Positions 51,214-60,018 are shown, numbered from the stretch's first letter. The stretch is DNA of 64,000 nucleotides from an uncultured Treponema sp. (GCA_905372235.1 CAJPOF010000003.1:1-64000), one strand, 5' to 3'. Made by a program: numbers and translations. The notes: generated from the sequence alone by a model not told the origin.

Positions 51214-51327
51214 TTAGCCCTGTCTCTGCTTGTGCTTAGGATTAGAGCAAATGATACGTATAATACCATTTCTCTTTATAACCTTGCACTTGTCACAGAT
51301 AGGTTTTACGCTGGTTCGTACTTTCAT
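51214..51327 (-). CDS. rpmJ: 50S ribosomal protein L36, zinc form
   Basis: 37 residues: MKVRTSVKPICDKCKVIKRN then GIIRIICSNPKHKQRQG. Zinc ligands Cys11, Cys14, Cys27 and His32 are present, so this is the zinc-containing type. It is preceded by a 119-base gap after secY that folds strongly. Confidence 0.97.
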   Translation of the reverse strand: MKVRTSVKPICDKCKVIKRNGIIRIICSNPKHKQRQG

Positions 51328-51338
51328 GAAAGACCCCC

Positions 51339-51418
51339 TTGGGAATAGTTTCACTCCGAATCTTGGCACCTCGCAATGAGAGACAATTCGGTGCGAATCA
51401 GTCTATCACTATTCCCAA
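51339..51418 (-). ncRNA. structured leader between secY and rpmJ, possible r-protein regulatory RNA
   Basis: Outer stem: arms 51339-51349 and 51408-51418 are perfectly complementary (TTGGGAATAGT). Inside, CCGAAT/ATTCGG (51356-51361 with 51386-51391) and GCACC/GGTGC (51366-51370 with 51390-51394) compete for the same two bases, giving two mutually exclusive folds. It ends 11 bases before the rpmJ ATG. A ribosomal protein autoregulatory element is likely; an internal terminator is less so since no T-run follows. Confidence 0.55.
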
Positions 51419-51446
51419 TCCTTTTCTACTGTTAATTCGCGAATTC

Positions 51447-52781
51447 CTAAAGATTTCGCGATCTGATTCTACCTTTCTTTGTAAGCCCGTCCTGATGATG
51501 CATTTTCAGAAGAGCCTCTACCTGACTCATGGTATCCAAATCCACACCCACCAAAATGATAAGCGATGTTCCACCCATCAACATTGCAACTGACGGAGGA
51601 AAATGGAACGCATTCTGAACAATCGTCGGAACGATTGCGATGAACGCCAGGAACAAAGAACCCGGTAAAACCAATCTATTCAATATTTTCTGAAGATATT
51701 CTTCAGTCTTGTCGGTTCGCACCCCTGGGATTGAACCGCCGTTCTCACGGATATTTTTTGCGATTTCCGTAGGGTTCAGAGTAACCTGAGTGTAGAAGTA
51801 TGCAAAAAACACTATAAGAATCACAAGCAAAACATTGTACCAAAGTCCGTGTGGTGTAAGAATGGCGGAAAGCCTTGCAACCCATCTTGAGGAATTCTGA
51901 TTGCTTCCTATCATTGACACCAACTGGAGCGGCAACATCAGAAGAGAAGACGCAAAAATCAACGGAATCACGTTCGAAGGATTTATTTTGAAAGGAATGT
52001 ACGTGTTTTTTACGCCGTACATTTTTCTTCCGACAACCCTTTTCGCATAGTGAACCGGAATTTTGCGCTCCCCTGATTCTTCGTATACCACCAAAGCGAT
52101 TATTGCGACAAACATCAAGAGAACCACAATAACAAAGACAAATTGAACCGAGCCATCCATAACCTTTTTGTACAATTCGACTATGGCGCTTGGAATCCTT
52201 GCGACGATACCGGCAAAAATCATCATTGAGATTCCGTTGCCGATTCCGTTGGCTGTAATCTGATCCCCGAGCCATACCGTAATCATAGAACCAGTAGTAA
52301 CGGTCAGCATCGCAAGGACATTAAACTTCCATCTTGGAGCGATAAGGATGCATCCGGGGATGCTTCCGGCATAAACAGTAACCGCATAGGACTGAAGGAT
52401 ACACACCAATACGGTGCCGAGCCTTACCCATTGCGCCATTTTTCGCTGTCCGCCATCCTCCTGAACAATCCTTTTAAGCGACGGGAAAATAATCACAGCA
52501 AGCTGCATGATAATCTGCGTGGAGATGTAAGGCATAACTCCCAACATAAAAATCGAGAAATTAGAAAATGCACCTCCCACAAAAAAGTCCATATAACTGG
52601 CGAATGCATTTTTGTTCTGATTCGCCAATTCGCTAAAATAATTGAACAGAACGTTCGCATCTATTCCGGGAATAGTCAGAACGCTCCCCAATCGAAAGAC
52701 CGCCAGAACCAACAGCGTAAACAACAAGCGAATGCGAAGTTCTTTAAGTCTAAACATATTAACAATAGGATTGCTTGCCAT
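51447..52781 (-). CDS. secY: protein translocase subunit SecY
   Basis: Central channel of the Sec translocon, 444 residues with ten membrane segments. Signature regions: RLGSVLTIPGIDANVLFNYF near the N-terminus, SIFMLGVMPYISTQIIMQL (the second SecY signature) and the C-terminal cytoplasmic loops with VYEESGERKIPVHYAKR. No deletion is evident. It follows rplO by 15 bases. Needed by every exported protein in the window. Confidence 0.98.
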   Translation of the reverse strand: MASNPIVNMFRLKELRIRLLFTLLVLAVFRLGSVLTIPGIDANVLFNYFSELANQNKNAFASYMDFFVGGAFSNFSIFMLGVMPYISTQIIMQLAVIIFPSLKRIVQEDGGQRKMAQWVRLGTVLVCILQSYAVTVYAGSIPGCILIAPRWKFNVLAMLTVTTGSMITVWLGDQITANGIGNGISMMIFAGIVARIPSAIVELYKKVMDGSVQFVFVIVVLLMFVAIIALVVYEESGERKIPVHYAKRVVGRKMYGVKNTYIPFKINPSNVIPLIFASSLLMLPLQLVSMIGSNQNSSRWVARLSAILTPHGLWYNVLLVILIVFFAYFYTQVTLNPTEIAKNIRENGGSIPGVRTDKTEEYLQKILNRLVLPGSLFLAFIAIVPTIVQNAFHFPPSVAMLMGGTSLIILVGVDLDTMSQVEALLKMHHQDGLTKKGRIRSRNL

Positions 52782-52796
52782 GTTCTACCCCGCCGC

Positions 52797-53276
52797 CTAT
52801 TTGTCTTCGTCGGCTGTTTCCGGAACTTTTACCGTACCACCGGCCTTTTCAATTTTCTCTTTTGCAGAAGCGGAAACCTTGTCCACTTCGACATTGAGTT
52901 TTTTTGTGATTTCGCCGTTGCCGAGGATTTTCACCAATTTTTTTGTCTTCTTTGAAATGAATCCTCTTTCCGCCAAAGTATCTCTGTTCACGGTTTCGCC
53001 ATCGGAATATTTAGGCTCAAGCATATTCACATTGATGCAAACATACTCCTTTTTGAAAAGAGCGTTCGAAAATCCGCGAATGGCAACTCGCCTGTAAAGA
53101 GGCATCTGTCCACCTTCAAAACCGACATACGGATTTCCGCCGCCGGAACGGGACTGCTGACCTTTGTTACCTCTGCCGGCTGTAGTTCCGAGACCGGATG
53201 AAGAACCTCGTCCCACTCGTTTCGGCTTTTTGTTAGCACCGCGAGGAGCTTTTAGAACTGGATTATAATCTGACAT
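52797..53276 (-). CDS. rplO: 50S ribosomal protein L15
   Basis: 159 residues. Gly/Arg-rich N-terminus (RVGRGSSSGLGTTAGRGNKG) and the C-terminal globular part (LVKILGNGEITKKLNVEVDK) are complete; a short acidic tail TADEDK is added. The start overlaps the rpmD stop by one base. Confidence 0.97.
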   Translation of the reverse strand: MSDYNPVLKAPRGANKKPKRVGRGSSSGLGTTAGRGNKGQQSRSGGGNPYVGFEGGQMPLYRRVAIRGFSNALFKKEYVCINVNMLEPKYSDGETVNRDTLAERGFISKKTKKLVKILGNGEITKKLNVEVDKVSASAKEKIEKAGGTVKVPETADEDK

Positions 53277-53467
53277 TATTTTACCTCCTCTACAGTCACA
53301 AGATGAGAAACCGCTCTCACCATGCCTCTCACAGGATCTGTATCGTTTTGAATAACCGAAGAACTGATTCTTCTTAAACCAAGACTGCGAACCGTAGCGA
53401 CAACAGCCGGCTTCTGTCCGATTGTACTTCTTCTAAGCGTAATCTTAATCTGTTTAGCCTTTGCCAT
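53276..53467 (-). CDS. rpmD: 50S ribosomal protein L30
   Basis: 63 residues: KITLRRSTIGQKPAVVATVR, followed by SLGLRRISSSVIQND. Bacterial short form. Three bases after rpsE. Confidence 0.96.
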   Translation of the reverse strand: MAKAKQIKITLRRSTIGQKPAVVATVRSLGLRRISSSVIQNDTDPVRGMVRAVSHLVTVEEVK

Positions 53468-53470
53468 AGT

Positions 53471-53986
53471 CTAACCCCACATCTCGTCGAGAGTCTTTCC
53501 CCTGCCTGCGGCAATTTTCTTTGCATCCATAAGATTTATGATTGCATTGAAAGTTGCCCTTACAACGTTCACAGAAGTCCTAGAACCCAGCGATTTGGAA
53601 ATTACATCTGTGATCCCAGCCGCATCCATCACGGAGCGAACCGCACCGCCGGCGTTTATACCTGTACCGGGACAAGCGGGTTTCAGCAGAACCTCGGAAC
53701 TTTTGTATTTTCCGATTATTTCATGCGGAATAGTGCCGTTTTTCATTGGCATGAAAACCATGCTTCTTTTTGCACGTTCGACGCTCTTTTTTATGGCTTC
53801 GGACACGTCATTGGCTTTTCCAAAACCATATCCCACACGACCTTTCTGATCCCCTACAACAGTCAGAGCTGCGAAAGACATTCGGCGACCGCCTTTTACG
53901 GTCTTTGCGGTTCTGTTCAGAGTAACGAGTTTTTCGACAAACTCCTTCTCTTTCGGATCTTTATCAAATTTATTCTGGCGTTCCAT
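53471..53986 (-). CDS. rpsE: 30S ribosomal protein S5
   Basis: 171 residues. Double-stranded RNA-binding N-terminal domain (TLNRTAKTVKGGRRMSFAAL, VVGDQKGRVGYGFGKANDV) and C-terminal domain (GTGINAGGAVRSVMDAAGI, LGSRTSVNVVRATFNA) are intact. Nine bases after rplR. S5 shapes decoding accuracy at the mRNA entry site. Confidence 0.98.
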   Translation of the reverse strand: MERQNKFDKDPKEKEFVEKLVTLNRTAKTVKGGRRMSFAALTVVGDQKGRVGYGFGKANDVSEAIKKSVERAKRSMVFMPMKNGTIPHEIIGKYKSSEVLLKPACPGTGINAGGAVRSVMDAAGITDVISKSLGSRTSVNVVRATFNAIINLMDAKKIAAGRGKTLDEMWG

Positions 53987-53995
53987 CAGCGACTC

Positions 53996-54358
53996 CTAGA
54001 ATTCGATCCCGGCTTTGCGGGTACCATCTGCAAGGGCTTTAACAACACCGTGATAAAGATAACCGTTGCGGTCAAAAACCACTTTCGTAATCTTTTTATC
54101 TTTAAGACGTGCGCCCAAAGCTTCTCCGAGTTTTGCAGCATCTGCCGTAACAGGCTTCAAATCTGCAAATTCCTTTTCCAATGTAGAAATAGAAGCAAGA
54201 GTTTTGCCCTCGTCATCATTAACTATCTGCACCGAAAGATTTCTGTTGGAACGAGTTACCGTCATGCGAGGACGCTCGGCAGTTCCATACACCCTTTTGC
54301 GGATATGAATCTTCCTGTGCAATCTCTTTCGTTGTTTGTCATTCAGTTTTCTAAGCAT
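53996..54358 (-). CDS. rplR: 50S ribosomal protein L18
   Basis: 120 residues. Basic N-terminus (KLNDKQRKRLHRKIHIRKRV) and 5S-rRNA-binding C-terminus ending KVVFDRNGYLYHGVVKALAD GTRKAGIEF. Eleven bases after rplF. Confidence 0.97.
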   Translation of the reverse strand: MLRKLNDKQRKRLHRKIHIRKRVYGTAERPRMTVTRSNRNLSVQIVNDDEGKTLASISTLEKEFADLKPVTADAAKLGEALGARLKDKKITKVVFDRNGYLYHGVVKALADGTRKAGIEF

Positions 54359-54369
54359 AGCGTTCCACC

Positions 54370-54909
54370 TTATTTAACACCGGTCTTTCCGACCTTGCGC
54401 CTGATAACTTCCGTGCTGTAACGTATTCCCTTTCCTTTGTACGGTTCCGGTTTACGAAGTTTACGGATTTGTGCGCTAAATTCCCCGACCTGCTGCTTGT
54501 CTGCTCCGGAAATTGTAACCTTTCCCGCTGCGTCAGTAGTAACTGAAATGCCTTCGGGAATGGCGATAAAGAAATCGTTTGAATAGCCGAGGTTCATCAT
54601 CAGAATCTTTCCCTGAACTTCGGAACGATAACCTACACCGGTAACAACCAATGTCTTTGAGAAACCCGATGAAACTCCTATCACCATATTGTTGATAAGA
54701 GTTCTATAAAGACCGTGGTCGGCCCCCGCCTGCTTGGAATCATTGGTCGTCTCCACGATGACCTCAGTTCCCTTTACCTGGACTTTTACGTTGTTACTGA
54801 AATCCTGCTTCAGTTCGCCTTTCGGACCTTTGACGCTAACAAGATTGTTTGCGACCGTCACGGTAACGCCGGCTGGAATAGTTACAGGAAGTTTACCTAA
54901 TTTAGACAT
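54370..54909 (-). CDS. rplF: 50S ribosomal protein L6
   Basis: 179 residues, two related alpha/beta domains. N-terminal GKLPVTIPAGVTVTVANNLV and the C-terminal signature RKPEPYKGKGIRYSTEVIRR are present. Sits near the GTPase-associated centre. Thirteen bases after rpsH. Confidence 0.97.
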   Translation of the reverse strand: MSKLGKLPVTIPAGVTVTVANNLVSVKGPKGELKQDFSNNVKVQVKGTEVIVETTNDSKQAGADHGLYRTLINNMVIGVSSGFSKTLVVTGVGYRSEVQGKILMMNLGYSNDFFIAIPEGISVTTDAAGKVTISGADKQQVGEFSAQIRKLRKPEPYKGKGIRYSTEVIRRKVGKTGVK

Positions 54910-54922
54910 CTTTTCCTCCCTA

Positions 54923-55321
54923 TTACCAAATTGAACAAATAAGTTCGCCGCCGACCATTTTCTCGGAAGCCTTCTTGCCAGTAGTTACACCGGAAGAAGT
55001 AGAAACGATGATTGTACCGTAGCCGTTAAACACTCGCGGCAAATCCTTGTAGCCTGAATAAACCCGACGGCCAGGCGTTGAGATTTTCTTAACGCCGTGT
55101 ATCACAGGATTATTACTGTCGTCATATCTCAAAATTATACGGATAACGGATTTTCCATCTTCCTGAACTTTCTTGAAGTTTTTGATGTATCCTTCCGTCT
55201 TCATTATCTTTACGATTTCAAGTTTAAGCTTTGAAGCCGGAATATCCACCTTTTCGTGGCGGGCTACAGCCGCATTGCGAACCTTAGTCAGCATGTCTGC
55301 TACTGGATCTGATGCACTCAT
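54923..55321 (-). CDS. rpsH: 30S ribosomal protein S8
   Basis: 132 residues. DPVADMLTKVRNAAVARHEK at the N-terminus and GTIIVSTSSGVTTGKKASEK near the C-terminus, as in all bacterial S8. It binds helix 21 of 16S rRNA; in E. coli it also represses the spc operon. Confidence 0.98.
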   Translation of the reverse strand: MSASDPVADMLTKVRNAAVARHEKVDIPASKLKLEIVKIMKTEGYIKNFKKVQEDGKSVIRIILRYDDSNNPVIHGVKKISTPGRRVYSGYKDLPRVFNGYGTIIVSTSSGVTTGKKASEKMVGGELICSIW

Positions 55322-55338
55322 ATTATCCTCCTACCACT

Positions 55339-55524
55339 TTACCAAGATGACTTTGTGATGCCCGGCAAAAGGCCTTCACTTGCTAATTTGCGGAAGCAGA
55401 TACGACACATCTTGTACTTACGCAAATATCCACGGGGTCGTCCGCAAATCTGACAGCGGTTGTACTGCCTTGTCTCATATTTCTGTTTGCGAGCGGCTTT
55501 TATTACCAATGATTTCTTAGCCAT
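55339..55524 (-). CDS. rpsN: 30S ribosomal protein S14, zinc (type Z) form
   Basis: 61 residues, the short zinc-binding type: Cys24, Cys27, Cys40 and Cys43 in RCQICGRPRG ... MCRICFRK. Together with zinc-form L36 and L24 this fits zinc-replete growth. Twelve bases after rplE. Confidence 0.97.
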   Translation of the reverse strand: MAKKSLVIKAARKQKYETRQYNRCQICGRPRGYLRKYKMCRICFRKLASEGLLPGITKSSW

Positions 55525-55536
55525 GTATCCCTCACT

Positions 55537-56088
55537 CTATTTACGGAACGGCATATTGAATTTGGCAAGCAAAGATTTTGCTTCCGCATCTGTCTTTGCG
55601 CTGGTTACGAAAGTGATGTTCATGCCGGAAACCTTTGCGATTTTATCAAAATCAATTTCCGGGAATATCAACTGTTCGGTAATGCCAACCGAAAAGTTTC
55701 CGTGTCCGTCAAAGCCGGTAGCCTTGATGCCACGGAAGTCCTTGATTCGTGGAAAAGCAACATTTATAAGGCGATCCAAAAATTCATACATAATTGTTCC
55801 GCGCAAAGTAACCATTGCTCCAATTTCATTGCCCTCACGCAACTTAAAGTTTGCGATACTCTTTTTTGCCTTAGTCTTAACAGCCTTCTGACCGGTGATC
55901 AGGGTCAAGTCATTTACTGCGGCATCAAGGAGTTTCTTGTTTGTGAGAGCCTCGCCAACTCCCATGCTGACAACGATTTTCTTGACAGCAGGAATCTGCA
56001 TCGGTGAAGAGTAATTGAACTCTTTTACCAGCGCAGGGGCGATTTCGTCTTTATAGACTTTCTTAAGCCGAGGTACGTAATTAGCCAT
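55537..56088 (-). CDS. rplE: 50S ribosomal protein L5
   Basis: 183 residues starting MANYVPRLKKVYKDEI at 56088; this ATG overlaps the rplX stop (TAATG), which indicates translational coupling. Contains QIPAVKKIVVSMGVGEA, GQKAVKTKAKKSIANFKLRE and the C-terminal NITFVTSAKTDAEAKSLLAK. It binds 5S rRNA. Confidence 0.97.
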   Translation of the reverse strand: MANYVPRLKKVYKDEIAPALVKEFNYSSPMQIPAVKKIVVSMGVGEALTNKKLLDAAVNDLTLITGQKAVKTKAKKSIANFKLREGNEIGAMVTLRGTIMYEFLDRLINVAFPRIKDFRGIKATGFDGHGNFSVGITEQLIFPEIDFDKIAKVSGMNITFVTSAKTDAEAKSLLAKFNMPFRK

Positions 56089-56405
56089 TACAGTATATCT
56101 CCACATTTTCGACAGACTCGGACTTTTTTGTCCCCGTCAATCTTATAACCGATTCTAACAGGACGACCGCATTTTTTGCATACGATGCCGACATTCGAGA
56201 TGTTGAGAGGAGCTTCGATTTCCACGATTCCACCCTGATCCTGTTCGCTTCTTTTTTTCATTGCCTTTTTAACAATGTTTATTCCGGATACGATTACGGC
56301 ATCCTTCTTGGAAACAATACGGACAACAGTTCCTCGTTTTCCCTTATCCTTTCCTGCAAGGACCTGCACTGTATCGTCTTTACGGATCTTGAATTTCTTC
56401 TGCAT
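56088..56405 (-). CDS. rplX: 50S ribosomal protein L24, zinc-ribbon type
   Basis: 105 residues starting MQKKFKIRKDDTVQVLAGKD; this ATG has AAGGAG at good spacing, better than the one six bases upstream. KOW domain, then a C-terminal four-Cys ribbon (CKKCGRP ... CRKCGD). L24 starts assembly of the large subunit. Confidence 0.95.
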   Translation of the reverse strand: MQKKFKIRKDDTVQVLAGKDKGKRGTVVRIVSKKDAVIVSGINIVKKAMKKRSEQDQGGIVEIEAPLNISNVGIVCKKCGRPVRIGYKIDGDKKVRVCRKCGDIL

Positions 56406-56417
56406 ATCCATATCTCC

Positions 56418-56786
56418 TTACAAAACCTCTGGAGCAAGCGACACGATTTTCATGAAATCCATATCTCGAAGCTCCCTGGCTACAGGTCCAAAAATGCGTT
56501 TTCCCTTAGGATTCTTGTTGTCGTCCACGATTACGCAAGCGTTATCGTCAAAGCGAATGTAAGTTCCGTCCGGGCGGCGATATTCTTTTGCCTGACGAAC
56601 AATAACCGCCTTTTCTATCGTACCCTTCTTGATTGTAGATGTAGGAATGGCATCCTTGATAGCCACAACTACAATGTCGCCAATTCCGGCATATCGGCGG
56701 TGCGTACCGCCAAGCACCTTGATGCACTGAGCAATCTTGGCACCGGAGTTGTCAGCGACTGTCATACATGACTGCATTTGAATCAT
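56418..56786 (-). CDS. rplN: 50S ribosomal protein L14
   Basis: 122 residues starting MIQMQSCMTVADNSGAKIAQ at 56786 (TAGGAG upstream), the universal start of L14. The C-terminal GTRIFGPVARELR-type signature reads GKRIFGPVARELRDMDFMKI. The open frame extends further upstream but has no homology there. Confidence 0.98.
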   Translation of the reverse strand: MIQMQSCMTVADNSGAKIAQCIKVLGGTHRRYAGIGDIVVVAIKDAIPTSTIKKGTIEKAVIVRQAKEYRRPDGTYIRFDDNACVIVDDNKNPKGKRIFGPVARELRDMDFMKIVSLAPEVL

Positions 56787-56802
56787 ACTTTGCACTCCTA
56801 CC

Positions 56803-57078
56803 TTATTTAGCTCGTTCCACAATCTCGACAAGACGCCAGCGTTTTCGTCTGCTGAGAGGTCTGCTTTCCACAATCCGAACAGTGTCCCCGATATGAGCGG
56901 AATTCTCTTCATCGTGAGCCATGTATTTCTTAGATCGTGTTACATATTTTTTGTAAAGACGGTCCATTTTCTTTGTTGAAACCGTAACTACAATGGATTT
57001 GTCCATCTTGTCGCTTGTTACCAGTCCGACAAATGAACGCTTTGTACCCTTTGCTTTCTGAACAGCATTTTCTTCCAC
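56803..57078 (-). CDS. rpsQ: 30S ribosomal protein S17
   Basis: 91 residues. FVGLVTSDKMDKSIVVTVST at the N-terminus and IGDTVRIVESRPLSRRKRWR near the C-terminus. OB-fold protein that binds early in small-subunit assembly. Ten bases after rpmC. Confidence 0.97.
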   Translation of the reverse strand: MEENAVQKAKGTKRSFVGLVTSDKMDKSIVVTVSTKKMDRLYKKYVTRSKKYMAHDEENSAHIGDTVRIVESRPLSRRKRWRLVEIVERAK

Positions 57079-57088
57079 GGTTCAGCTC

Positions 57089-57304
57089 CTACTTATTTTC
57101 TCCGGCGATTTCTTTCTGCCGGATGAACGTATTCAAGCGTGCGATTTCTCGGCGCATTGTCCGTTTCTGCATTGGATTATCTACATGGGACACTACCATC
57201 TTGAAACGAAGATCCATGTATTCCTTCTTAAGCGCATCACGTTTTGAAACCAATTCTGAATAAGACAGTTCTTTGTCATTCTTCTTCGATTTTGAATCAG
57301 CCAT
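57089..57304 (-). CDS. rpmC: 50S ribosomal protein L29
   Basis: 71 residues, coiled-coil; ELVSKRDALKKEYMDLRFKM and TMRREIARLNTFIRQKE. An N-terminal Lys/Ser/Asp extension of about 10 residues. Lies beside the polypeptide exit tunnel. Eleven bases after rplP. Confidence 0.95.
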   Translation of the reverse strand: MADSKSKKNDKELSYSELVSKRDALKKEYMDLRFKMVVSHVDNPMQKRTMRREIARLNTFIRQKEIAGENK

Positions 57305-57315
57305 CTTATTCCTCC

Positions 57316-57735
57316 TTAGTCTTGTGTAGGCTTATAAGCGATTCTCGTGATTATCGGAAGTTTGTCGCTTGCGAGCTCCAGAGCCCTGTGCGCAAGAGCA
57401 AGATCCACTCCGGCAATCTCAAACAGAATCGTTCCTGGTTTGATAACGGCTGCCCATGATTCAGGGGCGCCTTTACCCTTACCCATTCGAACTTCAGCAG
57501 GTTTTTTGGAAATCGGCTTGTCTGGGAAGACTCGAATCCAAACCTTTCCTTTTCGGTCAAGTTTTCGGTTGATGGCAACACGAGCTGCCTCTATTACACG
57601 AGCACTTAACCACGTCGGTTCCATTGCCACAAGAGCAATCTCGCCGAAGTCAATGTAGTTGTCGCGGGTAGCGTTTCCTTTTTCCCTACCACGCTGCACC
57701 TTGCGGTGCATAACTCTTTTAGGACTTAATGGCAT
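57316..57735 (-). CDS. rplP: 50S ribosomal protein L16
   Basis: 139 residues: MPLSPKRVMHRKVQRGREKG and KVWIRVFPDKPISKKPAEVR, MGKGKGAPESWAAVI. Some otherwise conserved positions differ (DNYIDFGEIALVAMEPTWLS), probably a spirochaete trait. Three bases after rpsC. Confidence 0.97.
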   Translation of the reverse strand: MPLSPKRVMHRKVQRGREKGNATRDNYIDFGEIALVAMEPTWLSARVIEAARVAINRKLDRKGKVWIRVFPDKPISKKPAEVRMGKGKGAPESWAAVIKPGTILFEIAGVDLALAHRALELASDKLPIITRIAYKPTQD

Positions 57736-57738
57736 ACC

Positions 57739-58497
57739 TTAGCTCCTTGCCTTTGCAGAAGGTCCTGATTTCTCAGCCTTATCTGCACCTTCATTCTTGT
57801 CTGACGGGCGACGTTCACGGCGCGGTTTTCTGACAAGTTGACCTGCATCTTCATTCTGCTCGATGCCATAGTTCATTCCATTATAGACCCACACTTTTAT
57901 ACCGATTTTTCCGTACGTTGTATGTGCCTCATAAGTAGAATAATCGATGTTTGCTCTAAGCGTATGAAGCGGAACTCGACCTTCCTTGTGTTCTTCCGTT
58001 CGGGTCATGTCCGAACCGCCAAGACGACCTGAAATGCGAATCTTGATACCCTGCGCACCGGCACGCATTGCATTTCCAACGGACTGCTTCAATGCCTTGC
58101 GGTATGAACCGCGACCGGAAAGCTGGCGACCGATATTCTGGGCAATCAAACTGGCGTTTACGTCCGCCCGCTTGACTTCCTTAATCTTAATCTGAACTTT
58201 TTTTGTAAGCTGCGACTGGATGCTCTTGCTGATTTCCTCGATGGTCGCACCCTTGACCCCGATAATCACTCCCGGTCTAGCGGTGTGAATCATAATCGTA
58301 ACTCGCTGCGGATGACGAACAATCTCGATTTCTGCGATATCAGCGTTTTTACACTCCGGAAGATTCATGACCATTTTACGGATCTTAATATCTTCAAGAA
58401 CCAAGTCTGCATATTCGCGAGAATTCGCATACCATGTTGACTGCCACGTTTTGTTCACGCCTAGGCGCAAACCGATTGGATTAACTTTCTGACCCAC
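57739..58497 (-). CDS. rpsC: 30S ribosomal protein S3
   Basis: 252 residues. The start is taken as GTG at 58497, giving MGQKVNPIGLRLGVNKTWQS, the universal beginning; GGGGGA lies upstream. KH domain with PGVIIGVKGATIEEISKSIQ and the C-terminal RISGRLGGSDMTRTEEHKEG. The tail (about 215-252) is charged and low complexity. Confidence 0.96.
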   Translation of the reverse strand: MGQKVNPIGLRLGVNKTWQSTWYANSREYADLVLEDIKIRKMVMNLPECKNADIAEIEIVRHPQRVTIMIHTARPGVIIGVKGATIEEISKSIQSQLTKKVQIKIKEVKRADVNASLIAQNIGRQLSGRGSYRKALKQSVGNAMRAGAQGIKIRISGRLGGSDMTRTEEHKEGRVPLHTLRANIDYSTYEAHTTYGKIGIKVWVYNGMNYGIEQNEDAGQLVRKPRRERRPSDKNEGADKAEKSGPSAKARS

Positions 58498-58498
58498 T

Positions 58499-58855
58499 TT
58501 ATTCCCCCGCCTTTTCGTCAACTACAACAGTAATATGACACATACGCTTCACAAGCTGATCGGCGCGTCCACGAGCACGAAACCAAACCCTCTTCAATCT
58601 CGGACCTTCGTCTATCCTGATTTCTTTTACGTAAAGCATATCTTCGTCAAGCTTATCGTTGGCATACAACGCATTAGCAATCGCCGACTTTAGAGTAGCA
58701 CTGATAAGCCCGGCACCCTTCTGGGGCATATTGGCCAAGATTGCCATTGCCCTGGTACAAGGTTTCTGATTGATAACTTTAGCTACCGGACGAACCTTTG
58801 TCGGAGAAGCGATAAGGAACTTAGAAGTGGCTACATAACCTTTCTTTTCAGCCAT
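58499..58855 (-). CDS. rplV: 50S ribosomal protein L22
   Basis: 118 residues starting MAEKKGYVATSKFLIASPTK (GGTGGAT before the ATG at 58855). C-terminal signature VKEIRIDEGPRLKRVWFRAR with GRADQLVKRMCHI. It lines the exit tunnel. One base separates its stop from the rpsC start. Confidence 0.97.
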   Translation of the reverse strand: MAEKKGYVATSKFLIASPTKVRPVAKVINQKPCTRAMAILANMPQKGAGLISATLKSAIANALYANDKLDEDMLYVKEIRIDEGPRLKRVWFRARGRADQLVKRMCHITVVVDEKAGE

Positions 58856-58866
58856 AATATCCACCT

Positions 58867-59151
58867 TTACTTGCCAGCCTTGGCTGTTTTATCTGAACCG
58901 GCATGTCCACGGAACGTACGGGTCGGCGCAAACTCTCCGAGTTTATGACCAACCAAGTTCTCCGTGATATACACCGGAATCCATGATTTTCCATTGTATA
59001 CAGAAATAGTATTGCCTACCATTTCAGGAATTATTGTGGAGCATCGAGAATATGTTTTTATCATCTTTCTGTCCGCTTCTTTGTTCATTGCTACTATCTT
59101 TTTGTAAAGGGATTTCTCTACAAAAGGACCTTTTTTAACAGATCTTGACAC
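58867..59151 (-). CDS. rpsS: 30S ribosomal protein S19
   Basis: 94 residues. SRSVKKGPFVEKSLYKKIVA, STIIPEMVGNTISVYNGKSW and HKLGEFAPTRTFRGHAGSDK are all canonical. Seventeen bases after rplB, with GGAGG before the ATG. Confidence 0.98.
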   Translation of the reverse strand: MSRSVKKGPFVEKSLYKKIVAMNKEADRKMIKTYSRCSTIIPEMVGNTISVYNGKSWIPVYITENLVGHKLGEFAPTRTFRGHAGSDKTAKAGK

Positions 59152-59168
59152 AGTTACCTCCTATGCAA

Positions 59169-59993
59169 CTACTTCTTGCGGCGCGAAACAATAAACTTGC
59201 TCGACGGCTTGCGCTTGTTGCGAGTTTTGTAACCTTTGCAAGGCTGTCCCCATGGAGTAACAGGGTTACGTCCTTTTCCAGCACCTTCACCACCACCAAG
59301 CGGATGATCGACAGGGTTCATCGCCATACCACGGACGGTAGGACGAATACCAAGCCAGCGCTTGTGTCCTGCTTTTCCAAGCTGAACATTCATGTGGTCC
59401 TCATTTCCAACAACACCTATCGTGGCATAGCATTTGCCGTGAACCTTTCGCATTTCGCTGGAAGGAAGACGAACAATCACGTAGTCGTCTTCATGACCTG
59501 CAATCTGCGCGCTGGCACCTGCGGAACGAACCATCTGTCCGCCGCGACCGAGCGTAAGCTCGATGTTATGGATTGTAAAACCAACAGGAATTCTTTCCAG
59601 CGGAAGCGCATTTCCAACTACCGGAGTAGCATTCTCGCCGGACATGATTTTCTGACCGACCTGCAAACCCTTCGGCGCTATGATGTAGCGCTTGTCGCCA
59701 TCGGCATAGAATACCAACGCAATGTTCGCAGAACGGTTAGGATCGTATTCGATTGTCTTTACAGTTCCCGGGATTCCATGCTTGTCACGCTTGAAATCAA
59801 TCTCACGATAGCGTCTCTTGTGACCGCCGCCACGATGTCGCACGGAAATACGACCACCTTGACCTCGACCTCCAGTAGACTTTTTCCCTGACACCAATGT
59901 TTTTTCGGGTCTATCGGTTGTCAGTTCATCTCTGACCAGGTCAACACGTCCTCGTGTGCCTGCAGTAATTGGCTTATATACTTTAAGAGCCAT
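59169..59993 (-). CDS. rplB: 50S ribosomal protein L2
   Basis: 274 residues. RISVRHRGGGHKRRYREIDF, ALVFYADGDKRYIIAPKGLQ and the C-terminal signature VRGMAMNPVDHPLGGGEGAG, with the conserved His needed for peptidyl transfer support. Complete. Confidence 0.98.
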   Translation of the reverse strand: MALKVYKPITAGTRGRVDLVRDELTTDRPEKTLVSGKKSTGGRGQGGRISVRHRGGGHKRRYREIDFKRDKHGIPGTVKTIEYDPNRSANIALVFYADGDKRYIIAPKGLQVGQKIMSGENATPVVGNALPLERIPVGFTIHNIELTLGRGGQMVRSAGASAQIAGHEDDYVIVRLPSSEMRKVHGKCYATIGVVGNEDHMNVQLGKAGHKRWLGIRPTVRGMAMNPVDHPLGGGEGAGKGRNPVTPWGQPCKGYKTRNKRKPSSKFIVSRRKK

Positions 59994-60018
59994 TTCTATA
60001 TCCCCTTAGCAAGCGAAC

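Noticed and set aside
52431..59891. Several 80-250 codon open frames on the plus strand across the ribosomal operon
   Set aside because: Mirror frames of ribosomal protein genes.
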